64,000 bases of DNA, from NCBI GenBank assembly GCA_021776195.1, contig JAJFGK010000154.1, positions 1 to 64,000 on the forward strand. The letters run 5' to 3'. The notes beneath the pieces were generated by a model, which saw only the letters and a program-made list of their open reading frames with translations, made no database searches and had not been told where the DNA came from. Source of the stretch: Kiloniellaceae bacterium. GTDB taxonomy: Bacteria; Pseudomonadota; Alphaproteobacteria; Kiloniellales; Kiloniellaceae. The translations under genes were made by a program, and so were the position numbers. Of the stretch, positions 36,358 through 44,640 are shown in pieces (positions within the stretch are counted from its first letter, which is position 1; every line of letters starts with the position of its first letter).

Positions 36358-37344
36358 ATGTTCGCATTCGTCGTTCAGCGCCTCTTTCAGGCACTCCTGG
36401 TCATGCTCACCGTGGCCTTCATCGCTTTTTCGCTGTTCCAGTTCGTCGGCGACCCGATAAACAACATGGTCGGCCAGGACGCCACGGACGAACAGCGTGA
36501 CTCGCTGCGCGAACTGCTCGGCCTGAACGATTCGATTCCGGTTCAGTTCGCGCGCTTCGTCGGCAACACGGTGCAGGGCAGTTTCGGCATCTCCTATCGT
36601 CTCGGCCTTCCGGTCGGCGAGATTCTGGCCGAGCGCCTGCCGGCGACCTTGGAGCTGGTCTTCGTCTCGGCCATCCTGGCCCTCGCCGTCGGCATTCCCA
36701 TGGGGGTCTACACCGGGCTCAACCGCAATGCCTGGCTGAGCAAAATATTCCTGACCGTATCGCTGATGGGTATCTCGCTGCCGACCTTCCTGATCGGCAT
36801 CCTGCTGATCCTGTTCTTCGGGGTCTATCTCGACGGGCTGCTGCCCACCTTTGGACGGCAGGGGACCGTCGACCTGGGTTCCTGGGAAACGTCGCTGCTG
36901 ACCGCCAAGGGCTGGTCGCACATGATCATGCCGGCCTTCACCCTGGCGCTCTTTCAGTTGACCCTGATCATGCGCCTGGTGCGCGCCGAAATGTTGGAGG
37001 TGCTGCGCGCCGACTACATCAAGTTCGCCCGCGCCCGCGGCCTTTCCAACCGCGCGATCAACTATGGTCACGCGCTGAAGAACACCCTGGTGCCGGTCAT
37101 CACCATCATGGGCCTCCAGATCGGCTCGCTGCTGGCCTTTTCCATCATCACCGAAACCGTCTTTGCCTGGCCCGGCATGGGGCTTTTGATCCTGCAGGCG
37201 ATCCAGTTCGTCGACATCCCGGTCATGAGCACCTATCTGGTGCTGATCGCCTTCTTCTTCGTCGCCATCAACCTCGTCGTCGACCTGCTCTACTACGTCG
37301 TCGATCCGCGTCTCCGGCTCGAGACCGTGGCCACTGGGCACTAG
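36358..37344 (+). CDS. ABC transporter permease, DppB type
   Basis: 328 residues. It opens MFAFVVQRLFQALLVMLTVAFIAFSLFQF, the usual first helix of DppB/OppB permeases, and has QFARFVGNTVQGSFGISYR near 63-81. The EAA loop, VRAEMLEVLRADYIKFARARGLSNRAINYGHALKNTLVPVI (about 204-244), contacts the ATPases. Six membrane helices are visible. It pairs with the DppC-type permease that starts 19 bases later. The start has little Shine-Dalgarno character, consistent with reduced translation relative to the binding protein. Confidence 0.9.
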   Translation: MFAFVVQRLFQALLVMLTVAFIAFSLFQFVGDPINNMVGQDATDEQRDSLRELLGLNDSIPVQFARFVGNTVQGSFGISYRLGLPVGEILAERLPATLELVFVSAILALAVGIPMGVYTGLNRNAWLSKIFLTVSLMGISLPTFLIGILLILFFGVYLDGLLPTFGRQGTVDLGSWETSLLTAKGWSHMIMPAFTLALFQLTLIMRLVRAEMLEVLRADYIKFARARGLSNRAINYGHALKNTLVPVITIMGLQIGSLLAFSIITETVFAWPGMGLLILQAIQFVDIPVMSTYLVLIAFFFVAINLVVDLLYYVVDPRLRLETVATGH

Positions 37345-37363
37345 TGTGGTGGAGCTGAAGCAG

Positions 37364-38323
37364 ATGGCAAGCCAGGACCAGGAACTCTCGATCACCTTCG
37401 GCAGACGCGTCGGCGATGCCCTCTACCGGTTCTTCGACGGCGATGTGTTCTTTTCCTTCCGCCATTCGCCGGTGACCATCGTCGCTTTCGCCATGACCAT
37501 GGTCTTCTTCGTCGCGGCGGGCCTGGCCTACTGGCTGGCGCCCTTCAACACCAACGATGTCGCCAGCCTCAATCTGATGGACGCCTTTCGCCCGCCGGCC
37601 TGGGAGGACGGCGGCGAATGGCGCTTTGTCCTGGGCACCGACGATCAGGGCCGCGACGTGCTGTCTTCGATCATGTTCGGCATGCAAATCTCGCTCATGG
37701 TCGGGTTCGCTTCTGTCGCCCTGGCCGCGGTCTTCGGCACGGCTCTGGGGCTGCTCAGCGGCTACCTGGGCGGCCATCTCGACTCCTTCATCATGCGCAT
37801 CGCCGACGTGCAGCTGACCTTTCCGGCCATCCTGATCGCGCTGCTGATCGACGGGATCGTCGGGACCCTCCTGCCGCGCGGCCTGCACTCGGAACTGAAA
37901 GTCTACGTCTTGATCCTCGCCATCGCCGCCTCGCAGTGGGTCAACTTCGCCCGAACGGTGCGCGGCTCGACCCTGGTCGAGAAGAACAAGGAGTACGTCC
38001 AGGCCGCCAAGGTCATCGGCGTGCCGTCGATTTTGATCATGATCCGCCACGTGCTGCCCAACGTCATGGGCCCGGTCCTGGTGATCGCCACCTTGAGCCT
38101 GGCAATCTCGATCCTGACCGAGGCCACGCTATCCTTTCTCGGCGTCGGCGTGCCGATCACCAAACCCTCGCTCGGCACCCTGATCCGCATCGGCAACGAC
38201 TTTTTGTTTTCCGGCGAATGGTGGATGACGATCTTCCCCGGCGTCGCACTGGTGCTTCTGGTCCTGGCCGTCAACCTGCTGGGCGACTGGTTGCGCGACG
38301 CCCTGAACCCGAAGCTGAGGTAG
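37364..38323 (+). CDS. ABC transporter permease, DppC type
   Basis: 319 residues from ATG 37364, with GGAG 9 bases upstream; a GTG at 37346 would add six residues. DppC landmarks are FRHSPVTIVAFAMTMVFFV (helix 1), FVLGTDDQGRDVLSSIMFGMQISLMVG (about 88-114), YLGGHLDSFIMRIADVQLTFPAIL (about 132-155) and the EAA loop KEYVQAAKVIGVPSILIMIRHVLPNVMGPV (about 208-237). It forms the membrane channel with the DppB-type subunit for a peptide-like solute. It lies 3 bases from the ATPase gene. Confidence 0.9.
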   Translation: MASQDQELSITFGRRVGDALYRFFDGDVFFSFRHSPVTIVAFAMTMVFFVAAGLAYWLAPFNTNDVASLNLMDAFRPPAWEDGGEWRFVLGTDDQGRDVLSSIMFGMQISLMVGFASVALAAVFGTALGLLSGYLGGHLDSFIMRIADVQLTFPAILIALLIDGIVGTLLPRGLHSELKVYVLILAIAASQWVNFARTVRGSTLVEKNKEYVQAAKVIGVPSILIMIRHVLPNVMGPVLVIATLSLAISILTEATLSFLGVGVPITKPSLGTLIRIGNDFLFSGEWWMTIFPGVALVLLVLAVNLLGDWLRDALNPKLR

Positions 38324-38326
38324 ACC

Positions 38327-39316
38327 ATGGCCCAGGACGGCACACCTCTGCTGGAGGTCCGCAATCTCGTGGTCCAGTTCCCCGGCCGGCGCGGCACCCT
38401 GACCGCGGTGGACGATATCTCCTTTTCCCTGCGCGAGGGCGAGGTCCTGGGCGTCGTGGGCGAGTCGGGGGCCGGCAAATCGCTGACCGGCTCGGCCATC
38501 ATCGGCCTGCTCGATCCGCCCGGGCGCATCGCCAGCGGCGAGATCCTGCTCGACGGCCGGCGCATCGACAACCTGCCCTACGAGGAAATGCGCCAGGTTC
38601 GCGGCCGCGAGATCGGCATGGTCTTCCAGGACCCGCTGACCTCCCTGAACCCGCTCTACACCATCGGCCGGCAGTTGATGGAGACGATCCAGACCCACAC
38701 CGATCTGTCCGAGAGTGCCGCCAGGACCCGCGCGCTGGATCTGCTCGCCGAGGTCGGCATCCCCTCCGCCGAACGCCGGATCGACCACTATCCTCATCAG
38801 TTCTCCGGCGGCATGCGCCAGCGGGTGGTGATCGCGCTGGCGCTCTGTATCAACCCGCGTTTGATCATCGCCGACGAGCCGACCACGGCCCTGGACGTTT
38901 CGATCCAGGCCCAGATCATCGCGCTGCTGAAGCGGCTCTGCCGCGAACACGACGCCGCGGTGGTCCTGATCACCCACGACATGGGGGTGATCGCCGAGAC
39001 CGCCGACCGGGTGGCGGTGATGTACGCCGGGCGGCTCGCCGAGATCGGCTCGGTGCGCGACGTGGTAAAGCGCGCCCGCCATCCCTATACCGAGGGCCTG
39101 ATGGGCTCGATCCCCATGGTCGGCCACGAGAACGAGACCCTGGTTCAGATCGACGGATCCATGCCCCGCCTGACCGCCATTCCCAAGGGCTGCGCCTTCA
39201 ATCCGCGCTGCCCCAAGGTCTTCGAGCGCTGCCGCCAGGAGCGGCCCAACCTGATGCCGACCGACACCAATGAAGCCGCCTGCTGGCTCTACGAGGAAGG
39301 GGCCCCAAATGGCTGA
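38327..39316 (+). CDS. ABC transporter ATP-binding protein, DppD type
   Basis: 329 residues. Walker A is VVGESGAGKSLTGSAI (about 43-58), the signature FSGGMRQRVVIALAL (about 160-174) and Walker B LIIADEPTTALDVS (about 180-193), with switch histidine in ITHDMGVI. The C-terminal oligopeptide-transporter domain keeps cysteines (GCAFNPRCPKVFERC, about 287-301) that hold an iron-sulfur cluster in studied DppD proteins. It energises peptide import with the DppF-type partner, whose gene overlaps it by 8 bases. Confidence 0.92.
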   Translation: MAQDGTPLLEVRNLVVQFPGRRGTLTAVDDISFSLREGEVLGVVGESGAGKSLTGSAIIGLLDPPGRIASGEILLDGRRIDNLPYEEMRQVRGREIGMVFQDPLTSLNPLYTIGRQLMETIQTHTDLSESAARTRALDLLAEVGIPSAERRIDHYPHQFSGGMRQRVVIALALCINPRLIIADEPTTALDVSIQAQIIALLKRLCREHDAAVVLITHDMGVIAETADRVAVMYAGRLAEIGSVRDVVKRARHPYTEGLMGSIPMVGHENETLVQIDGSMPRLTAIPKGCAFNPRCPKVFERCRQERPNLMPTDTNEAACWLYEEGAPNG

Positions 39317-40358
39317 CAGGGGCATGGCTGACACCGGTCTGGCTCCGGCGGCGCGGGACAGCGAAACCCGATCGCTGGTCAAGCTGCACGACCTGGCCAA
39401 GTATTTCGATGTCTCCCCGCCCCTGCTCAACCGCGTGCTGCAGGGCGGCTCGCGCCTGGTCCTGAAGGCGGTCGATGGCATCTCCATCGACATCCCCAAG
39501 GGCAAGACCTTCTCCCTGGTCGGCGAATCGGGGTGCGGCAAGTCGACGGTCGCCCGCCTGGTGGTGGGCCTCTACACCCCGACCCGGGGCTCGATCATCT
39601 TCGACGGCGTCGACATCAAGGACCGCGACACCATCCGGGCGGTGCGCCGGCGCCTGCAGATGATTTTCCAGGATCCCTACGCCAGTCTCAATCCGCGCTG
39701 GCGCGTGGTGGACATCGTCGCCGAGCCGATCCGCGCCCACCGCCTGATCAGCGGCAAGAAGGCCATCGAGACCCGGGTCGGCGAGCTCTTGTCCCAGGTC
39801 GGCCTGTCGCCGATCGACGGCGAGAAGTTTCCCCACGAGTTCTCCGGCGGCCAGCGTCAGCGCATCTCGATCGCCCGGGCCCTGGCCAGTAATCCGGAGT
39901 TTCTGGTCTGCGACGAGCCGACCTCGGCGCTCGACGTATCGGTGCAGGCCCAGATCCTGAACCTGATGAAGGACCTGCAACGCCGCCTGGGCCTGACCTA
40001 CCTCTTCATCAGCCACGACCTGGCCGTGGTCTACCACATCTCGGACTACGTCGGGGTCATGTACCTGGGCCGGCTGGTCGAGTGGGGCGAGGCGCGCAAG
40101 GTCTTCAAGCAGCCCCGGCACCCCTACACCCGGATGCTGCTGGACGCGATCCCCGACCTCGACATGACCGGCCGCGCGCGCATTCCCGTCGCCGGCGAGG
40201 TGCCCAACCCGATCGATCCGCCGACCGGCTGTCATTTCCACCCGCGCTGCCCCTTCGCCAACGACCGCTGCCTGACCGAGGCGCCCCGCGCCCTGGCCAC
40301 GGAGACCGGCGAAGTCGCCTGCCACGCGGTCGAGGAGGGCCGGCTGGAGGACCGATAG
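39309..40358 (+). CDS. ABC transporter ATP-binding protein, DppF type
   Basis: 349 residues from ATG 39309, overlapping the DppD stop by 8 bases (ATGGCTGA). Walker A is LVGESGCGKSTVARLV (about 70-85), the signature FSGGQRQRISIARAL (about 178-192) and Walker B LVCDEPTSALDVS (about 199-211). The C-terminal cysteines (GCHFHPRCPFANDRC, about 306-320) match the oligopeptide family cluster site. The N-terminus inserts a segment (SPPLLNRVLQGGSRLVLKAV) common to DppF/OppF. It completes a five-component importer. Confidence 0.92.
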   Translation: MADRGMADTGLAPAARDSETRSLVKLHDLAKYFDVSPPLLNRVLQGGSRLVLKAVDGISIDIPKGKTFSLVGESGCGKSTVARLVVGLYTPTRGSIIFDGVDIKDRDTIRAVRRRLQMIFQDPYASLNPRWRVVDIVAEPIRAHRLISGKKAIETRVGELLSQVGLSPIDGEKFPHEFSGGQRQRISIARALASNPEFLVCDEPTSALDVSVQAQILNLMKDLQRRLGLTYLFISHDLAVVYHISDYVGVMYLGRLVEWGEARKVFKQPRHPYTRMLLDAIPDLDMTGRARIPVAGEVPNPIDPPTGCHFHPRCPFANDRCLTEAPRALATETGEVACHAVEEGRLEDR

Positions 40359-40388
40359 CCGATCTTGATGCAAAGGACCCGCTGACCC

Positions 40389-41561
40389 ATGCCGATCATC
40401 AACCGCATCGCCGAGTTCCAGGACGATATGAAGACCTGGCGGCACGACATTCACAAGCACCCGGAAACCGCCTTCGAGGAGCATCGAACGGCCGAATTCG
40501 TTGCCACCAAGCTTAAAGACTGGGGCTTCGAGGTCCACACCGGGATCGCCACCACCGGGGTCGTCGGGGTGATCGAGGGCAATCGTCCCGGCACCCGCAT
40601 GATTGGCCTGCGCGCCGACATGGACGCCCTGCCCATGGCCGAGCTGGCGGAGCGCGACCATGGTTCGGTGCACGGCAACAAGATGCATGCCTGCGGCCAC
40701 GACGGGCATACCGCCATGCTGCTGGGCGGCGCGCGCTATCTGGCCGAGACCCGCAATTTCGCCGGCAAGCTGGCGGTCATCTTCCAGCCCGCCGAGGAGG
40801 GCGAGGGCGGCGGCCGGGTCATGGTCGAAGAGGGACTGTTCGAGCGTTTCCCCTGCGAGACGGTCTATGGCCTGCACAACATGCCGGGCCTGCCGAGCGG
40901 CCAGATCGCCATGCGCCCCGGCCCGATGATGGCCGCCACCACATCGCTGGATATCCTGGTCACCGGGCGCGGCGCCCATGCCGCCAAGCCCCACGAAGGT
41001 CTCGATACCATCGTTGCCGCCAGCGAGATCGTCGGCGCCCTGCAGACACTGCGCAGCCGGCGCAGCGACCCGCACGAGGCCTGGGTCCTGTCCATCACCC
41101 AGTTTCATGCCGGCGACGCCTACAACATCCTGCCGGAGACGGCGAAGCTGAGCGGCACGATCCGCTGCTTCGACCCGGTGATCCAAGACCGCATCCGCAG
41201 CGATGTGAAGCGCATCGCCGAGGGCATCGGCAGCGCCCACGAGGTGACGGTCGAGGTCACCTACATGGAGGGCTACCCGGCCACGGTCAACACGCCGGCG
41301 GAAACGGAACTCGCCGCCGAGGTCGCCGCCGAGGTGGTCGGTCCCGAGCGGGTCGACCGCGACGTGGCCCCGGTCTTCGGCGCCGAGGACTTCTCCTACA
41401 TGCTGCAGGCCAGGCCGGGCTGCTACATCTTCCTCGGCAACGGCGCCAAGGACACGCCCGGCGGCACCGGGCTGCACAACCCCTACTACGACTTCAACGA
41501 CGAGGTCTCGGTGATCGGCGCCAGCTATTGGGCCCGCCTGGCCGAACGGCTGCTGGCCTGA
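40389..41561 (+). CDS. M20 family metallo-amidohydrolase (hippurate hydrolase-like)
   Basis: 390 residues with the M20D/aminoacylase metal site: MHACGHDGHTAMLLG (about 99-113), IFQPAEEGEGGGRVMVEEGLF (about 131-151) with the catalytic glutamates, and YGLHNMPGLPSGQIA (about 159-173). The dimerisation domain follows (GRGAHAAKPHEGLD near 196-209), and EDFSYMLQARPGCYIFLGNG (about 334-353) carries the distal metal ligand. It hydrolyses N-acyl amino acids or similar amides in the cytosol. It lies 30 bases after the peptide importer, so it probably processes the imported solute. Confidence 0.9.
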   Translation: MPIINRIAEFQDDMKTWRHDIHKHPETAFEEHRTAEFVATKLKDWGFEVHTGIATTGVVGVIEGNRPGTRMIGLRADMDALPMAELAERDHGSVHGNKMHACGHDGHTAMLLGGARYLAETRNFAGKLAVIFQPAEEGEGGGRVMVEEGLFERFPCETVYGLHNMPGLPSGQIAMRPGPMMAATTSLDILVTGRGAHAAKPHEGLDTIVAASEIVGALQTLRSRRSDPHEAWVLSITQFHAGDAYNILPETAKLSGTIRCFDPVIQDRIRSDVKRIAEGIGSAHEVTVEVTYMEGYPATVNTPAETELAAEVAAEVVGPERVDRDVAPVFGAEDFSYMLQARPGCYIFLGNGAKDTPGGTGLHNPYYDFNDEVSVIGASYWARLAERLLA

Positions 41562-41623
41562 CGCCGTGCGGCGCCGGCCGATGAGTGCCTGGTCTGCGCC
41601 TGAATGATCGGGCCCGGCAGGGG

Positions 41624-42886
41624 ATGAAACGCCTCACGGCCTTTCTGCGGGACGACCCGCGACTGCTGCTCTACGGCGTCTTCCTGACCTTCGGGTCGAG
41701 CTTCGGCCAGACCTTCTTCATCTCGCTCTTCGCCGGCCAGATCCAGGCGGATTTCGGCCTGTCCCACGGCGGCTTCGGGTCGGTTTACTCCATCGCGACC
41801 TTGGCCAGCGCCTGCCTTCTGGTCTGGACCGGGCAGTGGCTCGACCGTATTGAGCTGCGGACCTGGACCGCGATTTTGATTCCCGCCTTCGCCGGGGCCT
41901 GCCTGGTGATGGCCTTCGCCGAGGGCTGGTTCGCGCTGGTGGTGGCGATCTTCTTGTTGCGCCAATGCGGACAGGGGCTGATGAGCTCGACCTCGATCAC
42001 CGTCCAGGCGCGCTACTATCGCTCCGCCCCCGGCCGCGCGGTGGCGACCGCCAGCGTCGGCTACATGGCCGGCGAAGGTCTCTTTCCGGTGATCACCGTG
42101 CTCTTGATGGCGGCGATCGGCTGGCGCCAGGTCTGGCTGCTCGCCGCCGCCGCATTGGTCCTGATCTGGCTGCCCACGGCCCTGTGGCTGATCCGCGATC
42201 AGGCGGCGCGCCACGCGCGCTATCTTCGAACCTTCACGACCCGCGGCAAGGACCAGCCGGCCGGATCGGCCGGCGACGAACCGGCCGCGACGGTTCAGCG
42301 CCAATGGCAGCGCCGCGAGGTCCTGCGCGATCCCCGCTTTTATCTGGTGCTGCCGGCCATGTTGGCGCCCTCTTTCATCGGCACCGGGTTCTTCTTCCAC
42401 CAGGTCCACCTGGCGGCTTCCAAGGGCTGGCCTCTGACCCTTTGGGCCAGCGCCTTTCTCGCCTACGCGGCGGCCTCCTTTCCCTCGTCGCTGATATTCG
42501 GCGCCTGGGTCGACCGGGTCGGCGCGGTCAAGGCCCTGCCCTGGTTCCTGCCGCCTCTGGCGCTGGCCTGTACCGTCTTGGCGGCCATGAGCCATCCCGC
42601 GGCGGCCTGGATCTTCATGATCGCCATCGGGGTTTCCTCGGGCTTCATCTACACCCTCTCGGGGGTCTTCTGGGCCGAGGTCTACGGCACCCAGCATCTC
42701 GGGTCGATTCGCGCCCTGACCATGGCACTCTCGGTCTTCGCCAGTGCCGGGTCCCCGGCCCTCATGGGCCTGCTGATCGACGCCGGCGTGTCGATGGAAG
42801 CGCTGGCCTTGACGGCCGCGCTCTACTGCGCCGGGGGGATCGGCCTCACCGTGGTCGCCGCCGCCGCCTACAAAAAGGCGGCATAG
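41624..42886 (+). CDS. MFS transporter
   Basis: 420 residues from ATG 41624; an in-frame GTG at 41585 would add 13 residues. There are twelve hydrophobic segments, beginning LLLYGVFLTFGSSFGQTFFISLF. The pattern FAGQIQADFGLSHGGFGSVYSIATLASACLL near 30-60 and WLDRIELRTWTAILI resemble small-solute MFS members. A hydrophilic central loop (about 190-225) divides the halves. It follows the M20 gene by about 60 bases and may be co-transcribed, exporting or importing a product of that pathway. The substrate is unknown. Confidence 0.83.
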   Translation: MKRLTAFLRDDPRLLLYGVFLTFGSSFGQTFFISLFAGQIQADFGLSHGGFGSVYSIATLASACLLVWTGQWLDRIELRTWTAILIPAFAGACLVMAFAEGWFALVVAIFLLRQCGQGLMSSTSITVQARYYRSAPGRAVATASVGYMAGEGLFPVITVLLMAAIGWRQVWLLAAAALVLIWLPTALWLIRDQAARHARYLRTFTTRGKDQPAGSAGDEPAATVQRQWQRREVLRDPRFYLVLPAMLAPSFIGTGFFFHQVHLAASKGWPLTLWASAFLAYAAASFPSSLIFGAWVDRVGAVKALPWFLPPLALACTVLAAMSHPAAAWIFMIAIGVSSGFIYTLSGVFWAEVYGTQHLGSIRALTMALSVFASAGSPALMGLLIDAGVSMEALALTAALYCAGGIGLTVVAAAAYKKAA

Positions 42887-42905
42887 GGCGGCTCGCCGCC
42901 CTGTC

Positions 42906-43058
42906 TCAACAGCCGTCGCGCCAGACCTGGGAGCCCTGGCAACGCCGGCAAATCCGGTTGTGAATGCCTTCCGAATTGAACTGCTCGTAGCACATGAGGC
43001 AGCGCCGCGACTTGCGCAGGCCCTCGATTGCTTTGGGTTTGCGGTATTCCGGTCTCAC
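42906..43058 (-). CDS. Small zinc-ribbon protein
   Basis: 50 residues from GTG 43058, preceded by two AAGGA-type ribosome sites. The sequence RRCLMCYEQFNSEGIHNRICRRCQG holds two CxxC pairs spaced 17 residues apart, a compact zinc ribbon of the kind seen in many small alphaproteobacterial proteins. The upstream in-frame extension would run into the TetR-type gene on the opposite strand and is less likely. It is divergent from that regulator. Function unknown; nucleic-acid or protein binding is plausible. Confidence 0.7.
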   Translation of the reverse strand: MRPEYRKPKAIEGLRKSRRCLMCYEQFNSEGIHNRICRRCQGSQVWRDGC

Positions 43059-43192
43059 CAAAGATTTCCTTTCCTTGTGCGCCCCTGTTGCTAACCTCGC
43101 CGAAAGGCTGACCGCAAAGCATGGCAAAATCATGGCAAAGCCACGCCGAGATGCTTGCCGCGGCCAGAGAGCTTTGGCCACGGAAATCCGAG

Positions 43193-43798
43193 ATGGCCCG
43201 AAAACCGACCCGCGCGACCAGCGCCGCCACCGATCAGGCAGACGACACCCTGCTGTCCGCCGTCCTGGATCGAGCCGAGGCCGTGGGCTGGGACGACCTG
43301 CGCCTCACCGAGGTGGCCCGGGGCCTGGGGCTGCCACCCGAGCGGCTGCCGGCCATCTTCCGGGACAAGGATGCCCTGGCCAACGCCTGGTTCGGGGCGG
43401 CCCTGCGGGCGATGCTGGGGCAGGCGACGGACGATCTTCTGAAGCAACCGCCGCCCGAGCGGCTCAATCGCCTGTTGACCGCCTGGCTCGACAGCCTGGC
43501 AACGCGAAGGACCCTGACCCGGGCGATGCTGAGGGGCAAGCTCTATCCCGGACACCCGCACCACTGGCTCCCCATGGTGTTCGATCTGTCCCGCCTGGTC
43601 CAGTGGCTGCGCGACGCCGCCGGCCTGACCGCGACCGGACGCCAGCGTCAGGTCGAGGAGATCGCCTTGACGCTTCTGGTCCTGCGGCTGCTCGCGCGCT
43701 GGTGCCGCGACGAAAGTCGGGGGCAAGAGGCCAGCAAGATCCTGCTGCGCCGCCTGCTCGACAGAGGCGACCGCTGGATGGCCCGGCGTTTCGCGTAA
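43193..43798 (+). CDS. TetR-like transcriptional regulator
   Basis: 201 residues from ATG 43193; an in-frame ATG at 43121 would give 225 residues. The N-terminal helix-turn-helix reads AVLDRAEAVGWDDLRLTEVARGLGLPPERLPAIFRDKDALANAWF (about 26-70), a typical TetR DNA-binding domain with an FRDKDAL recognition segment. The rest is an all-helical ligand and dimer domain rich in Leu and Arg. It is divergent from the zinc-ribbon gene and convergent with the rhomboid gene, so its target is unclear. The effector is unknown. Confidence 0.75.
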   Translation: MARKPTRATSAATDQADDTLLSAVLDRAEAVGWDDLRLTEVARGLGLPPERLPAIFRDKDALANAWFGAALRAMLGQATDDLLKQPPPERLNRLLTAWLDSLATRRTLTRAMLRGKLYPGHPHHWLPMVFDLSRLVQWLRDAAGLTATGRQRQVEEIALTLLVLRLLARWCRDESRGQEASKILLRRLLDRGDRWMARRFA

Positions 43799-43840
43799 AA
43801 TCTCGGGCGTTTCGCGTGATCGCGGGCGAGCCGCGACGAA

Positions 43841-44581
43841 TCAGCGGCGCCGGGTGGCCTTGAGCCAGATGAGCGCGCCGAAGGCCAGCCCAAGCAGAAA
43901 GCCTCCGACATGGGCCTGCCAGGCAATCTTCGCCCCCAGCAGGTCCCAGGTGTTGTTGGCCCAGGCAAAGCCAATGTTCAAAACCATGATAAGAACGATG
44001 AAGTTGAAGCCCCGGCCCAGTCCGCCATCGGCCCGCCCGGCGAAGAGAAAGGGCACCGCCGCGCCCAGGAACCCGTAGACCGCGCCGGAGGCCCCGATCA
44101 TCAAGCCGCCCTCGCCCGTCGGGGTGAAGGCTAACTGCATGAGCGCGCCGGCCGCCGCCGCCAGCCCGAACAGCAAGACGAAGAACCAGGGCCCGACGAT
44201 GCGTTCCATGACCGAGCCGAAGGCCAGGAGAAATCCGGTGTTGATCAGCAGGTGCAGCCAGTCGACATGCAAGAAGGCGTGGCTCACCAGGCGCAGCATA
44301 TCGCCGGCACCGAAGGTCCCCATCTGCCAGGCGAGGGTGAAGGGATCGGGGAAGAACGCGAAGTGATAGAGCGCCCAGCGCTGCCACTCCAAGGGTCCAT
44401 AGCGCACCAGGCAAAAGGCCAGGATCAGGACGCCGCAGGCGATCAGGGTCAGGGGCGGCGCATTGAAAACCGGCACGCGGGGCGGCCGGGGGTCCCCGGG
44501 TCCCGAATGGCCGGGACTCGAGTGGCCCGGACTCGAGTGGCCCGGACTCGAGTGACCGGGTCTCGGGTGATCCAAACTCAC
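43841..44581 (-). CDS. Rhomboid family intramembrane serine protease
   Basis: 246 residues from GTG 44581, whose GTGA overlaps the ParA stop. A short pentapeptide-repeat tail (PGHSS units) precedes six membrane segments. The catalytic serine is in IGASGAVYGFLG (about 166-177), and the catalytic histidine in AWQAHVGGFLLGLAFG (about 221-236). HAFLHVDWLHLLINTGFLLAFG near 102-123 is the conserved H-x3-H-x4-N region. It cleaves membrane proteins within or near the bilayer. The same frame stays open upstream across the ParA tail, so a longer form is possible. Confidence 0.85.
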   Translation of the reverse strand: MSLDHPRPGHSSPGHSSPGHSSPGHSGPGDPRPPRVPVFNAPPLTLIACGVLILAFCLVRYGPLEWQRWALYHFAFFPDPFTLAWQMGTFGAGDMLRLVSHAFLHVDWLHLLINTGFLLAFGSVMERIVGPWFFVLLFGLAAAAGALMQLAFTPTGEGGLMIGASGAVYGFLGAAVPFLFAGRADGGLGRGFNFIVLIMVLNIGFAWANNTWDLLGAKIAWQAHVGGFLLGLAFGALIWLKATRRR

Positions 44582-44640
44582 TTGGCCGGGACTTTCTTGC
44601 CCGGGGTCGGCTTGCCCGGGGTCGGCTTGCCCGGGACCGG
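44501..44640. repeat. 15-bp tandem repeat array across the rhomboid/ParA junction
   Basis: Five 15-base units (44501-44575; core ACTCGAGTGGCCCGG) and four more (44581-44640; core CTTGCCCGGGGTCGG) flank the overlapping stop and start. All units share a GCCCGG-N2-TCG-like core. In the rhomboid frame they encode PGHSS-type pentapeptides; in the ParA frame they encode KPTPG-type pentapeptides. The array therefore supplies the C-terminal tail of one protein and the N-terminal tail of the next. Confidence 0.75.

Noticed and set aside
34672..37395. 907-codon leftward open frame opposite the peptide ABC genes
   Set aside because: Composition is that of an antisense shadow (His/Asp/Gln/Gly-rich); the sense strand encodes a complete binding protein and permease.
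39198..41477. 759-codon leftward open frame opposite the DppF and M20 genes
   Set aside because: Antisense shadow of two well-defined enzymes; no motifs.
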